The position numbers were made by a program, and so were the translations under genes. The notes beneath the pieces are model-generated. The model searched no databases. It saw only the letters and a program-made list of their open reading frames with translations, and was not told the DNA's origin. Positions 35,966 through 46,500 of a stretch of DNA of 64,000 nucleotides are shown here, one piece after another. Position 1 is the stretch's first letter, and each line of letters begins with the position of its first letter. Source of the stretch: an uncultured bacterium (lineage in GTDB: Bacteria; Bacteroidota; Bacteroidia; Chitinophagales; Chitinophagaceae); assembly GCA_903826405.1 (NCBI GenBank), contig CAIKEH010000003.1, forward strand, positions 1-64,000. Direction: 5' to 3'.

Positions 35966-38410
35966 TCAAACCCTGACCCTCTTGCCAGAAGGATCGTAGA
36001 TTGGACCCTTAACGACCTTCCCGGTTATCCAATCACCAAAGATCAGGATCTCTACTCGGGTTACTTCCAGAGTCAATTCTACTGGCAAGTAGGCAAAGGC
36101 AATGGAAGATCGGACGTAGGCTCCATATGCACCCGATGTCACCCTTCCGGATATTTTTTCTTCTACCCTCACAGGTTCATTCCCGAGAACAACCGACTGA
36201 GGGGAATCCAATATGATGGTAACCAGTTTTTTTTGCGGGGATTTTTCATCAAGTGACTTTTTGCCACGAAATTCCTTCTTTTTCGACACGGCGAAATTCA
36301 AGCCTGCTTCATAAGGGGTCTGATCTGAACTGATATCGGATCCCCAGTACAGATAACCTTTTTCAGATCGTAGTGAATCTATAGCCTTATAGCCACAAGC
36401 GACGATCCCGAATGGCTGGCCTGCCTGAAATAACCTTTCCCATAATTCGGCTCCTCGTTCCACGGGTGCGTAGATTTCATAGCCCAATTCTCCAACAAAG
36501 GTCACCCGGACCAACTCTACAGGAATGTCTCCAAGCATCCCCTGTCTACAACTCAGGAATGGGAAAGCGGAAGTGGACAGGTCGATGTCCGTCAATCCTG
36601 ATAGCATTTCCCTGACCAGAGGTCCCCAAAGACCAAAGCAGGTGAGCGTTCCAGTTACATCTTCAAGGAGGACCGAACCGTCTTCCGGCAAATGTTCCGT
36701 GAGTAAAGACATATCATGGCTGTTCAGGGCCGTACCGGAGATCATTCTGAAAGTTGATTCATTGATCTGCGAGATGGTGACATCGCTCTCTATGCCCCCC
36801 TTTTCATTGAGGATCTGGGTATACGTACAGAACCCCGGCCCCTTATTCACTTTGTTCGAGCACAACCATTCGAGGAATGTTGCAGCACCTGGGCCTTTGA
36901 TGATTATCTTGGAAAAAGAGGATTCATCGAACATGCCTATTTTTTCCCTTGTGGCCAGTGATTCAGTGACAATGGCCGTACTCCAGTTCTTGCCTGCCCA
37001 TCCGGCAGGTCTGAGCAGCTCCAAGGATGGATCCTCATTGCTGATATAGTAGTTGACCCTCTCCCATCCTGATTTTTCGCCGAAAACAGCATTATGCTTT
37101 TGGTGCCAGGAATAGGCAGAGCTCATTTTAAGTGGCCTGCCGGCCTTGCGATCATCACCCGGATATCGGATGTCATAATAACTTTCATAGTTCTCCACTA
37201 CCCTATCCAAGGTATAGGAATACGAACGGTAAGGAGCCCCGAATCGTCTCACATCCATTTCCCATAAGTCCATGGTTGGATTGCCATCGATCAGCCAGGC
37301 AGCCATCTCTCTTCCTACTCCACCTGCTCCTGCGATGCCATGTGCACAAAATCCCGCAGCCACAAAAAATCCTTTCACGGAAGTGGGTCCCAGGCAAAAT
37401 TCATTATCCGGGGTGAAAGCCTCCGGTCCATTGATGATCTTTCTGATGGGAGCAGTGGCCATATCGGGTACCCGCATGGTGGAATTAACCATGATTTCTT
37501 CAAATCGGTCCCAATCCTCAGACAACAATTTCCCATTGAAGTCTGAGGGAACTTTATCTTTCAATTGCTCATTCAGGAATGCGGTAGCAGAATGCCTTTC
37601 ATATCCTCCCATGACTAAACCTGCCCCATCTGGTCGATAATAGACGAGGTTGTCCGGGTCACGTAAAGTTGGTATTGGAGGCTCGTCACTTGAAAGTTTT
37701 CTGAATGCAGCCGTGACGAGGTATTGGTGGCTCATCGGCACAATGGGCACACGAACATCCAGCATCCTGGCAAGGCCAGCCGTATAAAGTCCGCACGCCG
37801 CGACCACTTTTTCGGCCTGAATCGTTCCTTTGTCCGTGATAACGGATATCACCCTGTTATTTGAAGTGTTGATTCCAGTCACCCGGGTTTGTTGAAGAAC
37901 ACGCACGCCCATACGTCGGGCTTCCGATGCCAGAACATTACAAAGCAGGCTGGGATCCAAGTATCCGTCAGTGGGCAAATAGGTGGCAGCCAGAACATGA
38001 TCGGTGGACATCAGTGGGAATAATTCTTTTGCACGCTCTGCAGTGATCTCCTCCAAGGGTAGACCAAAAGTAGTGGCCCATCCTACTTGTCGCTTCAGTT
38101 CCTGAACACGTTCCGGGGTACAGGCCAGCCTGATCCCACCACATTCCACCCAGCCCGGATCCGTTTCCGGGTTCAGTGATAGTTCCCGGTACAATTGTGC
38201 GCTGTACATCATCATGGATGTCAGGGTTACCGATCCCCTGAGTTGACCAACAAGACCCGCTGAATGGAATGTTGATCCGCTGGTCAGTTCACTACGTTCC
38301 AGCAGCACCACATCCGTTTCCCCTCTTTTTGCGAGATGATAGGCAATGGATGCTCCTGCGACCCCGCCGCCAATGATCACGATCCGGGTTCTGTTCGGGA
38401 AAGTATTCAT
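35966..38410 (-). CDS. Dimethylglycine/sarcosine dehydrogenase-like flavoprotein with GcvT domain
   Basis: The 814-residue protein has an FAD-binding DAO domain (IVIIGGGVAGASIAYHLAKRG), the segment STFHSAGLVGQLR with His49 at the covalent flavin position of dimethylglycine and sarcosine dehydrogenases, and a C-terminal GcvT-like folate domain (about 430-800; VTFVGELGYEIYAPVE). Such enzymes strip methyl groups from N-methyl glycine compounds and pass the formaldehyde unit to tetrahydrofolate. Its ATG overlaps the stop of the kinase gene as ATGA, so translation is coupled. It is last of three genes in an operon with a permease and kinase. Confidence 0.9.
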   Translation of the reverse strand: MNTFPNRTRIVIIGGGVAGASIAYHLAKRGETDVVLLERSELTSGSTFHSAGLVGQLRGSVTLTSMMMYSAQLYRELSLNPETDPGWVECGGIRLACTPERVQELKRQVGWATTFGLPLEEITAERAKELFPLMSTDHVLAATYLPTDGYLDPSLLCNVLASEARRMGVRVLQQTRVTGINTSNNRVISVITDKGTIQAEKVVAACGLYTAGLARMLDVRVPIVPMSHQYLVTAAFRKLSSDEPPIPTLRDPDNLVYYRPDGAGLVMGGYERHSATAFLNEQLKDKVPSDFNGKLLSEDWDRFEEIMVNSTMRVPDMATAPIRKIINGPEAFTPDNEFCLGPTSVKGFFVAAGFCAHGIAGAGGVGREMAAWLIDGNPTMDLWEMDVRRFGAPYRSYSYTLDRVVENYESYYDIRYPGDDRKAGRPLKMSSAYSWHQKHNAVFGEKSGWERVNYYISNEDPSLELLRPAGWAGKNWSTAIVTESLATREKIGMFDESSFSKIIIKGPGAATFLEWLCSNKVNKGPGFCTYTQILNEKGGIESDVTISQINESTFRMISGTALNSHDMSLLTEHLPEDGSVLLEDVTGTLTCFGLWGPLVREMLSGLTDIDLSTSAFPFLSCRQGMLGDIPVELVRVTFVGELGYEIYAPVERGAELWERLFQAGQPFGIVACGYKAIDSLRSEKGYLYWGSDISSDQTPYEAGLNFAVSKKKEFRGKKSLDEKSPQKKLVTIILDSPQSVVLGNEPVRVEEKISGRVTSGAYGAYVRSSIAFAYLPVELTLEVTRVEILIFGDWITGKVVKGPIYDPSGKRVRV

Positions 38411-39339
38411 CGATGTTTTTTTAACATGGAAATCACTTCACGGTAACGATCACCTTGAATGTCCGTGTGGACTGATGACCATTTCTCCATACCCCATGAT
38501 TTGAAATCGAATGCGATCGGAGAAATGGCATCCTGAATGGAAGCCCACATGACCCAACCATACCTGCTGATCATGGACCAGGCCAACGCACGAGCGATCT
38601 TTTCAGGACGGTGCTCGTTCCAATAGGCATCACAGAGCTCCGTGATGGCTTTATCATTGAGCAATGATTCTCCCGCGAGATTTCCGATATCGAAGGAAGC
38701 TTCATTCTGACCGGAGTATTCATAATCTATGATCCAGATCTTCGAGCCGTCGTCCATGAAATTTTCTGCAAGGAGGTCGTTGTGGCAGGGAACCATCAGT
38801 TCGGGATCATCGTTGATCAAATGCTCCAGTTTAATGACCAAGGGTTCCATTTCCAGGTATTGATCCGGTATGAAATATCCGGCTTCTTTCACTTTTTTCA
38901 AATAGCTCCTGCGCAAGGTCGTGAAATTGAACCTGCCCTCGAATGGTTTTCCAGCGTGCAATCGGCGGATCGCATCTGCGATCCTGGAGAGCATGCCCGA
39001 TCCTGCCTGCAGGTCCTCGGAGTGGAGTGTCTTCCCTTCGATCCACTTGATGATCATGACTTCTTCACCGGGCAGGGAACGAATAACTTCGGGTGCTACT
39101 CCGGAGAGATTGGCCAATTTGCTGTTGGATGCCTCTCTGAATCTATCGATCCCCAAGAGGTTGGCTGAACCATTCCCCATGCGAAGAACAAAATGATGTC
39201 CATCGGTTTCCAATTTGTAATTGGAATTGGTGAGTCCGCCCTTCAAAGATTCAATACGCAAGGCGGCGGACAACAAAGGTATCCTAGCCTTCAATTCATT
39301 CCATCTTGGATGGCCTGCAAGGTCATTCATGTTCATCAA
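38407..39339 (-). CDS. Choline/ethanolamine kinase-like phosphotransferase
   Basis: The 310-residue protein has the protein-kinase-like fold of aminoglycoside and choline kinases: GGLTNSNYKLETDGHHFVLRMGNG, the catalytic loop VPCHNDLLAENFM, and the metal-binding IIDYEYSGQNEASFDIGNLAGE, which is close to the choline/ethanolamine kinase pattern. It would phosphorylate an amino alcohol taken up by the neighbouring permease. The start may be Met1 or Met4. It lies 34 bases after the permease and overlaps the flavoprotein gene by 4 bases. Substrate is inferred from context and family. Confidence 0.88.
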   Translation of the reverse strand: MMNMNDLAGHPRWNELKARIPLLSAALRIESLKGGLTNSNYKLETDGHHFVLRMGNGSANLLGIDRFREASNSKLANLSGVAPEVIRSLPGEEVMIIKWIEGKTLHSEDLQAGSGMLSRIADAIRRLHAGKPFEGRFNFTTLRRSYLKKVKEAGYFIPDQYLEMEPLVIKLEHLINDDPELMVPCHNDLLAENFMDDGSKIWIIDYEYSGQNEASFDIGNLAGESLLNDKAITELCDAYWNEHRPEKIARALAWSMISRYGWVMWASIQDAISPIAFDFKSWGMEKWSSVHTDIQGDRYREVISMLKKHR

Positions 39340-39373
39340 GGTAAAGGCAATGTGATTATAGTGCCGGTCAAGA

Positions 39374-40933
39374 TCATATTGTCCGAACCGGTCCGTTGTA
39401 CCATTTTTTCACCGATAATTCCCACCAGATCCAAAGTATGACTAAAGTGGTGCCAACAAGAAGTGGTGCATAATTGAATGCTACCCAGGTGAATTCTTTG
39501 TTTCCCGGGACCGCAGCGGGTTCAAAGGGAAGGATGAAGTAAGTACAGACCACTACGATCTCGATCATGGCCAGTAGATTTATCCATCTATAATGTTTCC
39601 CCAAGTTCCAAGTTCCTTGTTTGAAACTGATTCCCGCTTTCCACCTGTACCAGATAGGTATCAGGAAGGCAAGGTAAAGACCGATCACTCCGATGGATAC
39701 GACCGCGAAAAAGGCGGTGGGAATGCCTCTAGGGCTTTTCCACAATGCCGGCAAGGTCATGATTATCCCGATCAATGCGGTGATCATCACGGCATTTACC
39801 GGCACATGATGTCTATTCAATTTTGACCATGTTTTATAACCCGGAATGGCGCCATCCCGGGAAAACGCATAAAACATCCTGGAACAGTCGGTCAAACAGG
39901 CAGAAGAAGAAAATAACTGTCCCGCTACGGAGATCATCAAAACCAATTTGAACATGGCGGGGGTGAGGGAATGTATCAAAATGGTTATGACCGATCCCGC
40001 CCCATAGGGGTTTACCGCGGTATCGAAAGAATTCACTATGTCTGGTTTGGTGGCAACACTAAGTAAGCAAAGCAGAAGAACATATCCTCCAATTGCGGAA
40101 TAAAATATCGATTTCCATATTCCCTTTGCTGCAGCGTTCGAGGCGTATTGCGTCTCCTCGGACATGTGTGCAGAAGCATCATAGCCAGTTATGGTGAACT
40201 GGGTGAGCAGGAAGCCCAGAGGCAATACATAGAACCAATACACTCCTTTTCCGGAGAACCCCGAATTGTTCACTTTATTTGTGAAGATCCATTTCAGATC
40301 TTGATGCTCAGAAGGGGTGATCAACAGAATGGCCACGATGAGTAGCACCCCGATAATATGCCAAAAAACGGAAATGTCACTAAGCCAGGCTTGAATGTGG
40401 CTGCTGAACGTGTTGAATAGGGTGACCATGGCCATGATGATGGCGAACCAGAAAAATTGCTGATAAATGGCCTCGCCCATGAAAAAACGAGAGGAGAATT
40501 CAGGGAAAAGCACACTGACCAGAATATTCAGGAATGTTGCTGCACCATAAACTACCGATGAAGTAATGGCGATCGTTCCTATCAAATTCAGCCAGCCGGT
40601 GAAAAATCCTGCTTTCACTCCTCCGAGCTTGGAAGCCCAATAGTAAATGCCACCGGAAGTGGGATATGCGGATGTCATCTCGGCCAGGGAAAGTCCGATC
40701 AGTAAAATGAAGATGGATATGACGGGCCAGCCTATGGAAATGGCCACCGGCCCTCCGTTGTTCCAGGCTTGTCCAAAGGTGGTGAAACATCCGCTCAATA
40801 TGGAAATGATGGAAAAAGAAATGGCGAAATTGGAAAAGCTATTCCATGTCCGTTTCAACTCCTGTTTGTATCCCAGGGAAGCCAATAATTGTTCATCCTC
40901 CGAAAGATGGTCGTATTTAACTTCTTTATCCAT
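39374..40933 (-). CDS. APC-superfamily amino acid/choline-type permease
   Basis: The 519-residue protein has about twelve hydrophobic segments and the APC start pattern (LASLGYKQELKRTWNSFSNFAISFSIISIL). GPVAISIGWPVISIFILLIGLSLAEMTSAYPTSGGIYYW is the family consensus region. The nearest recognisable group is the amino acid/choline transporters. It is first in a three-gene operon with a choline-kinase-like protein and a dimethylglycine dehydrogenase-like flavoprotein, which suggests an amino alcohol or methylated amine as cargo. Confidence 0.9.
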   Translation of the reverse strand: MDKEVKYDHLSEDEQLLASLGYKQELKRTWNSFSNFAISFSIISILSGCFTTFGQAWNNGGPVAISIGWPVISIFILLIGLSLAEMTSAYPTSGGIYYWASKLGGVKAGFFTGWLNLIGTIAITSSVVYGAATFLNILVSVLFPEFSSRFFMGEAIYQQFFWFAIIMAMVTLFNTFSSHIQAWLSDISVFWHIIGVLLIVAILLITPSEHQDLKWIFTNKVNNSGFSGKGVYWFYVLPLGFLLTQFTITGYDASAHMSEETQYASNAAAKGIWKSIFYSAIGGYVLLLCLLSVATKPDIVNSFDTAVNPYGAGSVITILIHSLTPAMFKLVLMISVAGQLFSSSACLTDCSRMFYAFSRDGAIPGYKTWSKLNRHHVPVNAVMITALIGIIMTLPALWKSPRGIPTAFFAVVSIGVIGLYLAFLIPIWYRWKAGISFKQGTWNLGKHYRWINLLAMIEIVVVCTYFILPFEPAAVPGNKEFTWVAFNYAPLLVGTTLVILWIWWELSVKKWYNGPVRTI

Positions 40934-40965
40934 ATTTCATTTTACAAAGCTGAATGTGCAATTTT

Positions 40966-40973
40966 CAAATATA
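40966..40973 (-). promoter_or_regulatory. -7 box for the permease operon (TATATTTG)
   Basis: The minus strand reads TATATTTG, an exact TAnnTTTG box, 32 bases before the permease ATG at 40933. It would drive the three-gene operon. No convincing -33 element or operator palindrome was seen. Confidence 0.6.
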
Positions 40974-41027
40974 ACGGAAAGCAGATTAAAGAAATCCAGA
41001 TTGTCTATTCAAACCAAGGTATCCTTT

Positions 41028-42053
41028 TCAGTGAAGTAAGAAAAAATGATCATATAACAACCTGGTGACCTGCGCAATGGCTTGTTCACGTTCCGGTATT
41101 TCTTTCACTGAAGATTTTACGAATGCCGCTACGATCAAGTGTCCGGCATCGCCGGGGAGTGTGATGATGCCCACATCATTCGTTGTGCCGCCTATGGTAC
41201 CTGTTTTGTGCCGCACCTGTGTGCCGGCGGGTAGCGCGCCTTTCAGACGAGCGGCCCCGGTCTCGCAGCGATCCATGATGTCAAGCAAGAGGTCTTTGGA
41301 TGCAGGCTTCAGGATGGGATCCTTCCAGATCTTCAGCAGCAGTTGGGCCATGCCATCGGGAGTGGATACGTCCTTGAGTTCATCGTCGAATTTTTTTGCA
41401 GCTGCCGATTTCTGGGCTTCCGTGAGTTTCCGTTCGAGAGTGTCGAAAGCCTGGCGCGGATGTTCAGCCTTCTCAGGCCAGGGTGCGCCCAACCAGTCAG
41501 CGATCAGGATTGAAGTGGGCCGATCAACATGAATGCCGGAAACCCCTAACCTTTCCAGGCAAGCATTCACTTGTACAGGCCCACCAGCCAATTTAAGGCA
41601 CATGTCTGTTGCACTATTGTCGCTGATCAGCAACATTAGTTCCAGCAAGGATCTTATGCTCAATGCCACTCCGGGTTTGGATGCCCTGGGCCAGTCGAAG
41701 CGTTCCGCTAACATGCCGCTGCCGATATGCAGGTCGGCATAAGAGAATTCCACCATCTGATCCAGCGAAAGAAGTCCACTGTCCACCTTTGTCAGGAGTT
41801 GTACGGCAATGGGTACTTTGTACGAACTGGCCATCGGGAATGCATCATTCCCGAATTGCGAGAACCTCTTACCGCTTTCAATATGCACAGCTGTTACGCC
41901 TAACTTGCCACCGGACAGGGCAGAAAGCCTTTCCACCTCTGTTCGCAGACGTTCTTCATAGATGGATGTTGGGTATGTTGGGACTGTTTTGCTTTTTTGC
42001 GCGTAAGTCGTGATTGCGAATAGGATCAAGGCAATTGAGAATATTTTTTTCAT
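41028..42053 (-). CDS. Class A beta-lactamase-like serine hydrolase
   Basis: The 341-residue protein has a signal peptide (MKKIFSIALILFAITTYAQ), the nucleophile motif S76-S-Y-K79 in FPMASSYKVP, SDN at 144-146, and HKTGTIGG near the C-terminus, the three class A motifs in order. The omega loop between VDRPTSILIADWLG and STPDGMAQLL is longer than usual, and the position of Glu166 appears to be Thr (DRPT). That could alter or remove deacylation, so resistance should not be assumed. It ends 94 bases after the permease start region on the same strand and is transcribed separately. Confidence 0.85.
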   Translation of the reverse strand: MKKIFSIALILFAITTYAQKSKTVPTYPTSIYEERLRTEVERLSALSGGKLGVTAVHIESGKRFSQFGNDAFPMASSYKVPIAVQLLTKVDSGLLSLDQMVEFSYADLHIGSGMLAERFDWPRASKPGVALSIRSLLELMLLISDNSATDMCLKLAGGPVQVNACLERLGVSGIHVDRPTSILIADWLGAPWPEKAEHPRQAFDTLERKLTEAQKSAAAKKFDDELKDVSTPDGMAQLLLKIWKDPILKPASKDLLLDIMDRCETGAARLKGALPAGTQVRHKTGTIGGTTNDVGIITLPGDAGHLIVAAFVKSSVKEIPEREQAIAQVTRLLYDHFFLLH

Positions 42054-42250
42054 GTTTTCATCTATTAAACTGAATGATCATCCCGGGTTTTAAGATATGG
42101 AAAATTCGAATGGCATTCATATTGAAAACCGCATGAAGTGTTTGAGGTGATCCGTTTAGACAAGAATGAACATTAAACTCATGCTCATTGGTTCAGTGAA
42201 TGGTTTAAATGGCGAGAAGTGAATTGGTGTTCTTTTCCCCGTGCATTGGA

Positions 42251-43123
42251 TCATTTCCCCTTGCATTCGCATTCTGCGGGTTCTAAATAATAGGAACGAT
42301 ATTTTTTGCATTTGGGGTTCATGCATCCTTTCAGGTTCAATAATTCCACTTTCCTGAAATGAATGGGATGGCTTTCTGCCTGAAGTGCAACGTACCCTTC
42401 CTTCAATGGATCACCCATCTTGCTTTGCCATTCCCCCTGGAGAAACATCTTTTTGAATTGTCCCTCTGTCTCACCGATCTTGGGATGCCGGTAAGTGAGT
42501 ACGGTATCCTTACCCACAAGATGATATATGACAGAATCTCCCAACACCAAGGCTTCAGCGGTAACCCATTGATCGCCGTCATACGTCTTGGATGTTGAAG
42601 AGATGCAATGTTCCATGGTGACTTTCCCATTGATCTCCACATATGTTCCTGGAGTACATAGATTGGCGGTTGTCCTGGGTCCATTACCTAAGCCGCCCAA
42701 CAATTGCATTTCCAGAGAAACAGGGAAAGCCTGCTCTTTGGTCAGTGAACCTGCCGATTGTGAATGAAGCATCACGCCACTGTTCCTTACATTCCAGGTA
42801 GCCCCGCCTTTCAATTGTTCTCCCACGAATCTGTACTCAACCCTTATCCGATAATGTGAAAAAGGTCGGTCATAATATATGTGCCCGAACTGATCATGGA
42901 ATTGATCATATTGGTCGTACCCGACTTTGAGTATGCCATCTTCCACCCTGAATGTGTTTCCGAAATTTTCATTCAGATCATGACCGGTGATCTTGATGTC
43001 CCACCCTATCAGGTCTTTTCCATTGAACAACTGTATCCATTCTTCTGGGCTTTCCATCTTCTGTGCAGTGGCAACAGAAACGAAATGTATGGCCAGTGAG
43101 AGTACAAGCGTGAATCTCTTCAT
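42251..43123 (-). CDS. DUF1080-domain exported protein (3-keto-disaccharide hydrolase-like)
   Basis: The 290-residue protein has a signal peptide (MKRFTLVLSLAIHFVSVATAQ) and a DUF1080 domain: WIQLFNGKDLIGWDIKITG, FRVEDGILKV, GGATWNVRNSGVMLHSQS and GYVALQAESHPIHFRKVEL. Members of this concanavalin-like family act on keto-glycosides or other sugars. The last 25 residues add a cysteine-rich tail (CMNPKCKKYRSYYLEPAECECKGK) that could bind a metal. The start at 43121-43123 begins at the signal peptide; the frame is open to 43159. Confidence 0.88.
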   Translation of the reverse strand: MKRFTLVLSLAIHFVSVATAQKMESPEEWIQLFNGKDLIGWDIKITGHDLNENFGNTFRVEDGILKVGYDQYDQFHDQFGHIYYDRPFSHYRIRVEYRFVGEQLKGGATWNVRNSGVMLHSQSAGSLTKEQAFPVSLEMQLLGGLGNGPRTTANLCTPGTYVEINGKVTMEHCISSTSKTYDGDQWVTAEALVLGDSVIYHLVGKDTVLTYRHPKIGETEGQFKKMFLQGEWQSKMGDPLKEGYVALQAESHPIHFRKVELLNLKGCMNPKCKKYRSYYLEPAECECKGK

Positions 43124-43503
43124 GAGTGGAATGTATAAAAAAGGATGGCTTAAGGTCAAAAGATCCGAAATGCTTATGGGTTAAAGTATAACTCCATCAA
43201 ATATCCATAATTCGTTGAAATATGCTTGCAAAACAATGAAAATCAAGAGTACTTTTCCGGCTCTGGTACAATAAGGTACGCGTAAAGTCGTTTATTCATT
43301 CAATACGCTGTCGGATTTTTTGCTTTTGTCTGGAAAATTTTTGTTGCTAATTGATTTTCAGTGGATACTGATCTAAATCCGGGAATGCGATCGGATCAGG
43401 AAACTCCGGTTTCCTTTAGTCAGGCACACTGAAATCGTTTCCCCGATCCTCCTATCGATCCCTCATTATTCCAACCCCCATATCCTATGCGCAACATAGC
43501 GGC
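43124..43503. other. Intergenic region before the first protease gene
   Basis: About 380 bases between divergent genes. No ORF above background, RNA gene or strong hairpin was seen. The middle (43300-43380) is AT-rich. An exact -7 box for the protease gene was not found. Confidence 0.45.
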
Positions 43504-46500
43504 ATGAATATGAAAACAGGCACGATCATATTACTGGTCACTGCACTTTGGTGTCAGGTTTCCTTTGCTCAAAAGCCTCCAGATTTGAAGATTTCGGGCT
43601 TTTGCGGTGGTTCAGGTTCATGGGGTAGATCTATTACTGACAGGATAAATTCATTCCCGTTACAGACGAAGCATGCTGCGATCCAGTCAATGAAAAAAAA
43701 TGTTGATCAGGTGCCGCCACTGATCAGTGCCCGAAAAAACGGGAGCATGATCTCCCCTATTCTATCTTCGGAGATGAATACCTTGAATGCATCGATCACC
43801 ATACCCGTCGTGGTGCATATCCTTAATGACGACCCCTCCAAGATCACCGATAAATATGTAATGGATGGCATCGATGAGCTGAACAAGGCATTTGCACACG
43901 CAGCCCCTTACAATACGGACCCCAGAGGGGTTAATACCGGAATCAGTTTTGCATTGGCCAGGACCGCCCCTGATGGGAATTTAACCAATGGCATCGATCG
44001 GATCAGAACTTATTATGGTTCTTTGGATATGGACATGGATACTTCCGTTATTGCCGGATTGGGAGAATGGGATCCGACCAACTACTGCAATATCTGGCTG
44101 GTTCAAGAGATCAAGGGTGAGGTCATGCCCAGTTATTTCAGTTGTGGAAAATGGGAACGTCTTCCTTTCACCGGCTTTGCTGCTCCGGGTGCCGGAGTGG
44201 TGGTAAGCAGGTTGACCGGACCCCTAGTTGCCCATCAGATGGGACATTATCTATCCTTACTTCATACCTATGCGGCAATGGATTGTGCCAATACCGATTG
44301 TTCGACGGATGGCGACATGGTCTGCGACACCCCACCGGAAAGAAGCAGAAACCCTTCCCCATGCAATAACCCAGATAACTCTTGTATTACGGATTCTTTA
44401 TCTGGCCCGTTTAAAAAGGATGTGCCGGATATGATCACCAATTTCATGGATTATGAAGGTCCATGCCAAAGTGCTTTCACTCAAGGGCAGGCGGATAGGA
44501 TGATTTCATTTCTGAATGTTTTTCAAGGCGGTAGCCTGCAATCAAGTACCCGCGGTATGGCATCCTGTCCAGGTTCCGTTAATGCCCGTTTCAATTGGGA
44601 TTCCAACCCATATCCCATCCCTGGTGACCATGTTACATTCAACAATACTTCTGTCGGATCTGTACAATTTGAATGGTCTGTCAACGGTCTGGTCATGTCT
44701 ACCGACAGGGATTTCACCTTCCCGATACCTGCAACCGGAAATTTTCAGGTCAAACTCATTGCTTATGATACCGCTACGAATTGTAAGTCCTCCTACCTTG
44801 GAAACTTGTTGGTGGATTGCGGGGTTGTTTCCAGGTTTTCTCCGGACAAACGTATCGTGGCATCTTCATTAATGTATGTGGATGAAGTAACCTTTTCGAA
44901 TACTTCACATGGGGGTTCAGCATTCACATGGTATATCTCAGATAGTACTGGGAATAACTTGCAGGCAGTTTCAACGGATCGTGATCTGAAATGGAATTTC
45001 AGGTCCCCAGGTAGCTATAAGGTGAAATTGGAGGCATCCAATGGTACGTGCCCTTCCACATCAGAATCAATGTCCATTGCAGTAATGGATCCCCGACCTG
45101 ATCCGCAGATCGGATTCGTGCAGTCCAACTGCTATCAGAATGACAGCATTCGATTGATTTTCAGTATAAGTAATTCAGGTTATGACAGCCTTCCCAAAGG
45201 TTCCGAGATCAGTTTTTACGACAGGTTCCCGGTTACTGCTGACGCCATCAGAATGGGGCCATCGTTCGTTCTTCCCGCATCCATTCCGGGACATTGTTCA
45301 GGTTCATTTACCCATATCGTAAAAAGCATCAGACCCGGACAGGATACGGTCATATTTGTCTTTGATGAAAAAGGGCAGGTCCCGGAATTGTATGAGACCA
45401 ACAATACATTCCTGAATAAGGACTTCTCCTTCAAATTGAAAGTCAGTCCCTCCGATACGCTCGTGTATGTCAATTCAGATCTGCCCCTGAAGGTTTCGTC
45501 GTCGCCAAACGAAACCATGAGATCTGTACTCTGGTCACCCATGGATGGCTTGAACTGTCCTACCTGTCCCGAGCCGATTCTAAAAGTTCCAGATTCGGTT
45601 CACTTGAAAGCCCTGGCTTTCACTCCCTGGGGTTGTTCCGATTCCATTATTTCCGTCATCAATGTATTCCCGAAGGACTTTACCATTGATGCACTGACCA
45701 TTTATTGTTACGAGCAGGATAGCTTGTTCATATCCACAAAAGTCTGCCTGGGCAATGGCTATACAAAGCTTAAAAAGGATATCCTGTTGGAGTATTCGGA
45801 TGATCTGCCCTCTTCTCCCAATGGCCATTTGATTGGGACTGCCAAAATTGAACATGGAACGGATTTCAGCGATGGTTGTGCCATTGTTTCAACCGTTTTA
45901 CCAACACCCGCTTCAGGTACCATCTACGCAATGGTCAATAGAGATCTTGCCGAATATGAAGATGTTAAAACCAATAATGCATCTTTCAAAGATTTTCAAC
46001 CTTTCCAACTGATACTTGATCCGGATACATACGAGGTTCATGCAGGTGATCGACTATCAATATTGGTGAAGGATATCGGAGACAGCAGCCTGTCCACTTT
46101 GTGGAGTCCTTGGGATGGACTTCAATGCAAGGATTGTCTTTCTAATGTGATCATGTCCAATTCAGACCGACAGTATACCATCATAGGAACCACACGTTAT
46201 CATTGTCTGGATACCGTTTACCTGAACCTCCGGTCCTCTGGTATTTCCCATTTCAGGATCCCAAATGCATTCACGCCCAACGGTGATGGATTGAATGACT
46301 TTTTCTATGTTATTGCCAGCAAGGATGTGGTTTCCGTGGACAGGTTCGAGATCTATGGTAATTGGGGAGATAAGGTATTCGATAAGATTAACGGCCGACC
46401 TAATGATTATTCCTCAGGGTGGGATGGTACATTCAAGGGGAAATGGGTTCCCACTGGCACATATGTATATAATATCATCTTGTCCATGACCAATGGGACA

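Noticed and set aside
36525-37049. 174-codon plus-strand frame opposite the flavoprotein gene
   Set aside because: Shadow of a clear flavoprotein gene; no domain or start signal.
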